20,000 bases of DNA, taken from a virus. Position numbers and translations under genes: made by a program. Positions within the stretch are counted from its first letter, which is position 1; each line of letters begins with the position of its first letter. This document shows, in pieces, positions 15,926 to 20,000 of this stretch. The stretch is from positions 1 through 20,000 of IMG/VR virus record IMGVR_UViG_3300027858_000030; one strand, 5' to 3'. A model generated the notes under the pieces. The model was not told the DNA's origin, searched no databases, and was given only the letters and a program-made list of their open reading frames with translations.

Positions 15926-17337
15926 CACTGTGTTACCGTAACGGCTCTTTATCCGCTACTTCTTACGGTTTCCCGCAAGGTCAGACTATATCATCACCTT
16001 CGCCTTTACGTTAAGGTGTCGCGCGCTCGTGGTACTTTACTGCCGTCGACTTTACGTTACGGCTCCGTGTACTAGTCGTTGCACGTTCCGAAGGTTTCCC
16101 GTTCGGCTTCGCTCATGATTAGCTTATTTTACTTTTCTTGAATTCATCAAATTGATATTCGGTATTGTTGTAATAGCCATAGTGACCGTGGAATTCACTG
16201 TGGCATTTAACACATAATGTAATTCCGTTAGATATTTCTGTTCGCAAAGTAGGGTTTTTTGCGTAACTAAACAAGTGGTGAGCTATAAGATTCCCACCTT
16301 TACTATCCTTACACACAACGCATGTGTAGTTATCTCTAGCATAGACACTTGTTCTCCAAACGCGGTACTCCGGATAATTTCTTTCTTTCATTCTGTCTTC
16401 TAATGATTTATCTTGACTGTAGTTGTACGCGTTTTCGCCACTTCTAAAAGTTTTAGCGAAGTGGATATCCTTACATTTCGTAGAGCAATAATGCGCCTTT
16501 GATTTATTTAGTTTAGATTCAGTTCTGTCAATTGACCGTTGACAATTAAAACAATTAATCGAAATCCTTCTTACTTTCAAAGAAATATCGCCTCGTCTTA
16601 ATGCGTTTAATCTACAATCGTTTGAACAGAAAGTTTCTCCTCTTATTTCAGAAGGTCTTCTTTTAAATGTTTTCTCGCACTCCGCGCAAGTACAATCCAC
16701 ACGTATATAGTTATGATTTAATTCTCCAATCATCGTTTCTCCTATACCGGACACGTAACATTCTTTAGAACAAAAATGATATTTATTATTGATTTTCTTT
16801 GAGGGTGTGATTTTCATTTCTTTTCTGCATTTGAAACATTCCGTAAGCACCCTATTGTAATTACGGTTGTTTTCACCTTTTGAAGTATCTGATAAATGTT
16901 TAGTCCAACATAACTTCGAACAAAAAGTATTTTTATCTCCTTTGATCCTTGAAGGGTTTATTTCGAATTCTTTTTTACATGTCAAACACGTATGACTAAT
17001 TAACATTATTCTATTTTTCCCAGCGCATATCGAAGAACAATATTGAGAATCTTTTTTAACTGTTTCATACTGCGAATTACAACTACCACAAATTTTCTTG
17101 TGTTTCTTTCTTTGTTCGGTTCGACAAACCCTACATTTGCCTTCGTAACCATCCTTAGTCATTTTTGATGGTGAGAACTTGGAAAAAGGTAATTCTTGTG
17201 TACACGATTTACATTCCTTCATAAACACCATCCATTCCACGTTTTTTAATATCAATTTTCGAAAAGTAAAACTTAGCCTTCCATGAATTCACGCGATTTT
17301 CATTCCCGTATTTCTACGAAACGGACCATGTATGTTT
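15926..17337 (-). ncRNA. Group I self-splicing intron in the tape measure gene
   Basis: The 1412-base insertion has the group I hallmarks. P7 is formed by GACTA (16077-16073) and TAGTC (15988-15984), the latter inside the classic GATATAGTC-type context. P9 is a 7-pair stem (15979-15973 with 15968-15962) capped by a GAAA tetraloop. The predicted 5' splice site follows a T (GCT, 17338). The exon end AACGGCT pairs with GGTCCGTT (17326-17319), including the conserved U-G wobble and one mismatch (P1). CAT just before that guide pairs with exon 2 ATG (P10). The intron ends in G at 15926. Joining GCT to ATG restores the uninterrupted motif SVATA-MTELAAKGF. The HNH gene occupies a loop between the 5' core and P7. 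Read literally without splicing, the frame meets a stop at 17316-17314. Confidence 0.9.
16119..17222 (-). CDS. Intron-encoded HNH homing endonuclease with zinc-finger array
   Basis: The 367-residue protein (start MKECKSCTQELPF, chosen for GGATGG about 6-8 bases upstream; a longer TTG start at 17255 is unlikely) has about six consecutive two-pair cysteine modules over residues 1-275: CKSC/CRVC, CGSC/CSSIC, CLTC/CSKLC, CFKC/CSKEC, CAEC/CSNDC and CFNC/CSTKC. A C-terminal HNH nuclease follows (RVWRTSVYARDNYTCVVC, then LIAHHLFSYAKNP, then GITLCVKCHSEFHG), with its HH and zinc-binding CxxC pairs intact. It should cut intronless tape measure alleles and drive intron homing. It is AT-rich, unlike the exons, and lies wholly inside the intron. 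Confidence 0.92.
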   Translation of the reverse strand: MKECKSCTQELPFSKFSPSKMTKDGYEGKCRVCRTEQRKKHKKICGSCNSQYETVKKDSQYCSSICAGKNRIMLISHTCLTCKKEFEINPSRIKGDKNTFCSKLCWTKHLSDTSKGENNRNYNRVLTECFKCRKEMKITPSKKINNKYHFCSKECYVSGIGETMIGELNHNYIRVDCTCAECEKTFKRRPSEIRGETFCSNDCRLNALRRGDISLKVRRISINCFNCQRSIDRTESKLNKSKAHYCSTKCKDIHFAKTFRSGENAYNYSQDKSLEDRMKERNYPEYRVWRTSVYARDNYTCVVCKDSKGGNLIAHHLFSYAKNPTLRTEISNGITLCVKCHSEFHGHYGYYNNTEYQFDEFKKSKIS

Positions 17338-17661
17338 AGCCGTTGCTACGCTACTTGCGCTTTCCGAAGTTTCTGCGCCCATCTTCAATGCCGCTTCTTT
17401 CATCGCGTCTAATTCCTTAGCGGTCGCGCCTGCGATTGCGCCCGCTTTCCGCATTTGTGAATCGAAGTCCGCCGCTTTCTTAACCGCGAATCCGAGTCCT
17501 GCGCCGATTGCTAACGTAGCTGCTCCGAATGTGGTAGCAAGTCCGGCTCCTACGTTTTTCATATCGTTACCGAATGTATTTAAATCACGTTTCGCCGCGT
17601 TAAGATTCTTCGATAAATTCGATATATCAGCGCCGACCTTAACTACGATATTTTCGTTCAT
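17338..17661 (-). CDS. Phage tail tape measure protein, exon 1
   Basis: The 5' exon encodes 108 residues: MNENIVVKVGADISNLSKNLN, then a glycine-rich hydrophobic segment (about 38-62, VGAGLATTFGAATLAIGAGLGFAV) and KKAADFDSQMRKAGAIAGATAKEL, typical of tape measure N-termini. It ends at SESASSVATA and continues in exon 2. AAAGGAGG lies 8 bases before the ATG. Without splicing, only seven extra intron-coded residues would be added before a TAG. The exon shares the CG-rich style of exon 2, while the DNA between them is AT-rich. Confidence 0.9.
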
Positions 17662-17689
17662 CTAACGACCTCCTTTCGCCGTTCCTCCG

Positions 17690-18393
17690 CTACTTTTTCG
17701 CGAATGTAAACTGCGATAGTAACGTTTGTTGCTGTTCCGTATATTCGCGTAATTCCTTCGCTGTCATCCGCCCTTCACGTTCAGTTCCGTTAGGACGCTT
17801 GAACAATTCCGACGGTTTAAGTTTCTTCGCGTGATACGCTTGCCTAACGAACATAGCTTCGGTTGCCATTCGTTCATAAGCGTCATACTGGCGTTCCTGT
17901 TGCGCCTTCATGAGTATCGTAAACTCGCGCGGTGTTAACGATAATACCTCCGAAGGTTTCAGCGACATAAAGCGCCAGCCTTCCGCTATTGCACGTTCGA
18001 CTTCCGATAAGCCACGTAGATAACGTTCTATTTCAGTAGGCGGTCGAGTTGTTTCTTCGCGTCCTTGTTCTCCGCTAACATCTTCGTCAGTAGCGCCTTG
18101 TAGAAAAAACTCTCGCTAATAACCTCGTTGCATAAACGCATGATTCCGAGGAAGTCTAAGCGTTCTTCTGTTACCGCTGATTCAATCGCCAGTTCAACGT
18201 CTGCTAACGTATAAGATTCGCCTGTATGTTTAAGACCTGCGGAAACAACATGCGGTAATAACTCCGGGTCGCCTTGTAACGCTTGACCGACAACCGCTAA
18301 TGATCCGCCTTCTACGATTTTGTTTAAGTATTTAACGCTGTCCCAAGTAAGTTTTAATTCGTGTTCTTTTCCGTTAATAGTGAAATTCGCCAT
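17690..18393 (-). CDS. Tail assembly chaperone GT (-1 ribosomal frameshift product)
   Basis: This is made by ribosomes that slip back one base on T TTT TTC (18109-18103) in the G gene. The product is 97 residues of G followed by 137 residues in the -1 frame, 234 in all. The -1 frame is open from the slip site, reads through the G stop, and continues into the frame whose internal ATG at 17968 might otherwise be called a separate gene. The extension is charged and helical (EVERAIAEGW, ARMATEAMFVRQAYHAKK-like) and ends QFTFAKK just before the tape measure gene. In lambda-like systems gpG and gpGT bind the tape measure protein and recruit tail tube subunits. Written from start to stop, this entry spans both frames. 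Confidence 0.85.
18028..18393 (-). CDS. Tail assembly chaperone G
   Basis: This 121-residue protein begins MANFTINGKEHELKLTWDSVKYLN, a pattern of Gram-positive siphophage tail assembly chaperones. It has a mostly helical remainder (GLKHTGESYTLADVELAIE) and ends KKQLDRLLK. It lies between the major tail and tape measure genes, the canonical place. AAGGGG is found about 8 bases before the ATG. It is the unshifted product. The frameshift site lies 25 codons before its stop and produces the GT fusion. In known systems G is made in large excess over GT. Confidence 0.85.
   Translation of the reverse strand: MANFTINGKEHELKLTWDSVKYLNKIVEGGSLAVVGQALQGDPELLPHVVSAGLKHTGESYTLADVELAIESAVTEERLDFLGIMRLCNEVISESFFYKALLTKMLAENKDAKKQLDRLLK
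18073..18109 (-). promoter_or_regulatory. Programmed -1 frameshift site with downstream hairpin
   Basis: The heptamer T TTT TTC occupies 18109-18103 in correct phase (codons AGT TTT TTC of the G gene). Seven bases later CGCTA (18095-18091) can pair with TAGCG (18077-18073), a modest stimulatory hairpin at the usual distance. The -1 frame is open both through the rest of G and for more than 110 codons beyond the hairpin. Confidence 0.85.
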
Positions 18394-18436
18394 TTATATC
18401 TGCCCCTTTTTACCGTCGGTAGACGTATTTTTAGTC

Positions 18437-18463
18437 AAAATAAAAAGGCGGTGTTACCCGCCT
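18437..18463 (-). terminator. Intrinsic terminator after the major tail protein gene
   Basis: On the minus strand AGGCGG (18463-18458) pairs with CCGCCT (18451-18446) around a six-base loop, followed by TTTTTATTTT (18446-18437). It lies between the major tail protein stop and the chaperone G ribosome binding site. A partial terminator here would keep the tail tube protein far more abundant than the downstream chaperones and tape measure protein. Confidence 0.85.
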
Positions 18464-18472
18464 GTTAATCGT

Positions 18473-18925
18473 TTATGCTACGGGTGCTACTACTGAATCG
18501 CCCGCCGGTACCGATACTAATGTTTCTGTCGCAATATCTCCGCTTAATTTCGCTTCGAACGAATATGTCGCTGATTCGTCGTCTGAATAATCGTATTCAA
18601 GCGATGAAATCATGTACGTACCCGCTTTCGCTTTAAGCGTTTCGATATTGATTTCGAGGATTTCTACGTACTCTGCGTCGTCAAGCGCTGATTCTAAATG
18701 CGCTAATGCACCGTCGTCTTTCGTGATTAAACCTTCGAAGCTAATCGTTTCAGTCTTGCGCCCGTAGTCGGATGCTTCGAGGTCTTTCGTATTGATTTCG
18801 ATTTCATCGCGCTCTTTACTGCGTGAACCACCCGTCTGATTTAATACGCGTAGTAATTGTTCCGTACCTTCCGTGAAGCGTACTGCGAATACTACGTTAC
18901 TTCCCTTAATTACGTTCGATGCCAT
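18473..18925 (-). CDS. Major tail tube protein (TP901-1 family)
   Basis: This 150-residue protein begins MASNVIKGSNVVFAVRF and contains EIEINTKDLEASDYGRKTETISFEGLITKDDGAL, then YEAKLSGDIATE-like strands (YSFEAKLSG), the signature of the TP901-1/Phage_tail_2 tube protein family. It polymerises into the long flexible tail tube. AAAGGAGTG precedes the ATG by 8 bases. The start overlaps the end of the free-standing HNH gene by 16 bases, so that gene's last codons carry this gene's ribosome binding site. A terminator follows directly. Confidence 0.9.
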   Translation of the reverse strand: MASNVIKGSNVVFAVRFTEGTEQLLRVLNQTGGSRSKERDEIEINTKDLEASDYGRKTETISFEGLITKDDGALAHLESALDDAEYVEILEINIETLKAKAGTYMISSLEYDYSDDESATYSFEAKLSGDIATETLVSVPAGDSVVAPVA

Positions 18926-19698
18926 TTTTCCAACACTCCTTTTATGTTTTCTTCATAAGAAAAAACACCCTTAAAGTAGGTGTTTTTGGTATTTAAATAT
19001 TCTTCTAATTGTTCTCTATCGTTTTTAAGTGTTCCGTACGTGTTATGGAAGCTACCTTTTATAAGAACACTATGACACCATTTACACATCGTCATCCCAT
19101 TAGATATTTCTGTCCTTAAATTTTCATTCTTGGAGAAACTTTCTATGTGATGGACTTCTAAATCTTCATCCTTCACTAACCCACAACATGTACACGTGAA
19201 ATTATCTCGTTCCAAAACAGCGATTCTCCATTTTTTATACCTTTTAGAATACCTACCTTTTTGGTTCTCGGGATTTTTGCCACCTTTCCAGTTAAAGTGG
19301 TTTTCTCCGGACGTTTTGATACTTTGCTTCTCTCTATTACAAAGAGTACAACCACTCTTTTTAAAATCATTTAAGCTGCGTGTTTGTACGGTTTTGTAAT
19401 GAATTGAACAACGGAATTCTAAGGGTATAATATTATTGAAGTATTCCTCACTAATTAATAAGCAACCTTCTTTAGTGAATATCTCACGTACTGTATCTAT
19501 GTGTAGACGACGTTCTTCGTCTTTACACAACCTGCACCTAGTGCCTCCTTTAATCGATGACCAAGTAACAGTAGCTATTCTTTCAGGGTGCTTTTCACAA
19601 ATGTAGCTAATTGGAATTCTGCAACCTAGGTATTCATCACTTAATAATGTGTAACCGAGTTTTAGAAATTCGGATTTAACGTACTCATGCGTTAACAA
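18910..19698 (-). CDS. Free-standing HNH homing endonuclease
   Basis: The protein of about 262 residues has two N-terminal zinc-finger-like repeats: EYLGCRIPISYICEKHPER ending RCRLC, and a parallel block with FNNIIPLEFRCSIH ending GCTLC, the kind of DNA-binding repeat common in phage HNH proteins. Next come a GENHFNWKGGKNPEN segment and the HNH core: KWRIAVLERDNFTCTCC, then LEVHHIESFSKNENLRTEISNGMTMCKWCHS. Start choice: a TTG at 19704 is one base from GGGGG, whereas the TTG at 19698 is seven bases away and is preferred. No intron core surrounds it. It is AT-rich and sits between two CG-rich tail genes, so it is a selfish insertion that leaves both neighbours intact. Confidence 0.88.
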   Translation of the reverse strand: MLTHEYVKSEFLKLGYTLLSDEYLGCRIPISYICEKHPERIATVTWSSIKGGTRCRLCKDEERRLHIDTVREIFTKEGCLLISEEYFNNIIPLEFRCSIHYKTVQTRSLNDFKKSGCTLCNREKQSIKTSGENHFNWKGGKNPENQKGRYSKRYKKWRIAVLERDNFTCTCCGLVKDEDLEVHHIESFSKNENLRTEISNGMTMCKWCHSVLIKGSFHNTYGTLKNDREQLEEYLNTKNTYFKGVFSYEENIKGVLEKWHRT

Positions 19699-19714
19699 AA
19701 GCAATCCCCCTTAG

Positions 19715-20000
19715 CTATATTTTTCCGTAGATTAAAGAAACCTCAACATCGAAGAATACCTTATGTTTCTGCGTTTCACTTTCGGTAGCCTCCGCCGGTA
19801 TCGGTACTACATTCGTAACGAACGCATCAAAAAAGCCGACTGCGATTGCAGGCGACTGTGACGTTCGGTATAGCGTTATCTTTTCGAAGTTAATTGCGCT
19901 CACTATATCCGACTGTAGCCGCGCTTTATCGGTTGACGATTTCGCGTATAATCCGACTTGAAAGCGTAGTACAGTCCGTATAGACTCGCGACCCTTCGAT
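19715..20000 (-). CDS. Tail terminator/completion-like protein, C-terminal part
   Basis: The minus-strand frame is open from the window edge to TAG at 19717-19715, giving about 94 C-terminal residues (RTVLRFQVGLYAKSSTDKARLQSDIV, then a beta-rich ending FDVEVSLIYGKI). The apparent GTG start at 19903 is internal, because the frame continues upstream without a stop. In siphophages the gene just before the tail tube gene usually encodes the tail terminator or head-tail completion protein, and size and secondary structure fit that. The assignment is by position, as the N-terminus is missing. Confidence 0.65.
   Translation of the reverse strand, partial: SKGRESIRTVLRFQVGLYAKSSTDKARLQSDIVSAINFEKITLYRTSQSPAIAVGFFDAFVTNVVPIPAEATESETQKHKVFFDVEVSLIYGKI

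Noticed and set aside
15995-16060. Short direct repeat (AACGTAAAG twice within the 3' intron core) as a mobile-element footprint
   Set aside because: It lies between the two P7 strands, where group I introns carry extra paired segments. An RNA-structure explanation is simpler.
15926-17337. Intein instead of intron
   Set aside because: The insertion is not open in the exon frame (stop at 17316-17314), lacks the intein splice-block pattern, and has a clear group I RNA core.
12827-17661. Tape measure gene as a broken pseudogene, or as two separate genes
   Set aside because: A group I intron core, correct splice-site bases and perfect restoration of the family motif explain the interruption. 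The downstream part has no ribosome binding site of its own.
17690-17968. Independent 92-residue gene starting at ATG 17968
   Set aside because: The same frame is open 45 codons further upstream to a consensus slippery heptamer, and no convincing ribosome binding site precedes the ATG. It is the distal part of GT.
18910-19714. Second group I intron around the free-standing HNH gene
   Set aside because: No GACTA/TAGTC-type P7 pair or P9 is seen around it. Both flanking genes are complete up to their own stop and start, so nothing needs splicing.
1-20000. CRISPR arrays, tRNA or rRNA genes
   Set aside because: No regularly spaced repeats and no tRNA-like cloverleaf or rRNA sequence were recognised in the window.

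Overview
The window reads as the late region of a tailed, long non-contractile-tail (siphovirus-type) phage, prophage or phage-plasmid of a Bacillales-like Gram-positive host. The grounds are strong AGGAGG-type ribosome binding sites, occasional TTG/GTG starts, a TP901-1-type major tail protein, a BppU-type baseplate protein, a cell-wall amidase and a small two-helix holin. Host genus cannot be fixed from the sequence. Most of the DNA has a distinctive CG-dinucleotide-rich, moderate-GC style. Several AT-rich patches stand out from it as later acquisitions.

Layout. On the plus strand (1-3217) three translationally coupled genes run rightward: the end of a small membrane protein, an M23 metallopeptidase with C-terminal membrane segments, and a 786-residue P-loop ATPase resembling conjugation (VirB4/VirD4/HerA-like) motor proteins. 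They meet a bidirectional terminator (about 3197-3235). Everything else is on the minus strand and reads from 20000 down to 3239: tail terminator-like protein (partial), free-standing HNH endonuclease, major tail protein, terminator, tail assembly chaperones G and GT joined by a -1 frameshift, tape measure protein split by a group I intron with its own HNH gene, a DNRLRE/fibronectin-III protein with a Dit-like C-terminus, a Tal-like tail protein, four small tail or baseplate genes, a beta-helix tail spike, an O-antigen-polymerase-like membrane protein, and a lysis cassette (membrane protein, coiled-coil XhlA-like protein, holin, amidase).

How the genes work together. The minus-strand genes follow the standard order of siphovirus tail morphogenesis: terminator, tail tube, chaperones, tape measure, distal tail, receptor-binding proteins, lysis. 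The AT-rich block at about 5360-8220 holds the receptor-recognition part of the tail spike and, next to it, a polysaccharide polymerase with its own sigma-A-like promoter. This suggests a matched pair: one part recognises or cleaves a surface glycan and the other changes it (lysogenic conversion or superinfection exclusion).

The points of most interest are the conjugation-like module beside phage late genes, the spike/polymerase block with a possible ribosome-binding-site sequestration switch, the group I intron in the tape measure gene with a six-module zinc-finger HNH protein, a textbook U UUU UUC frameshift site, and an apparent complete absence of the tetranucleotide GGCC from all 20 kb.
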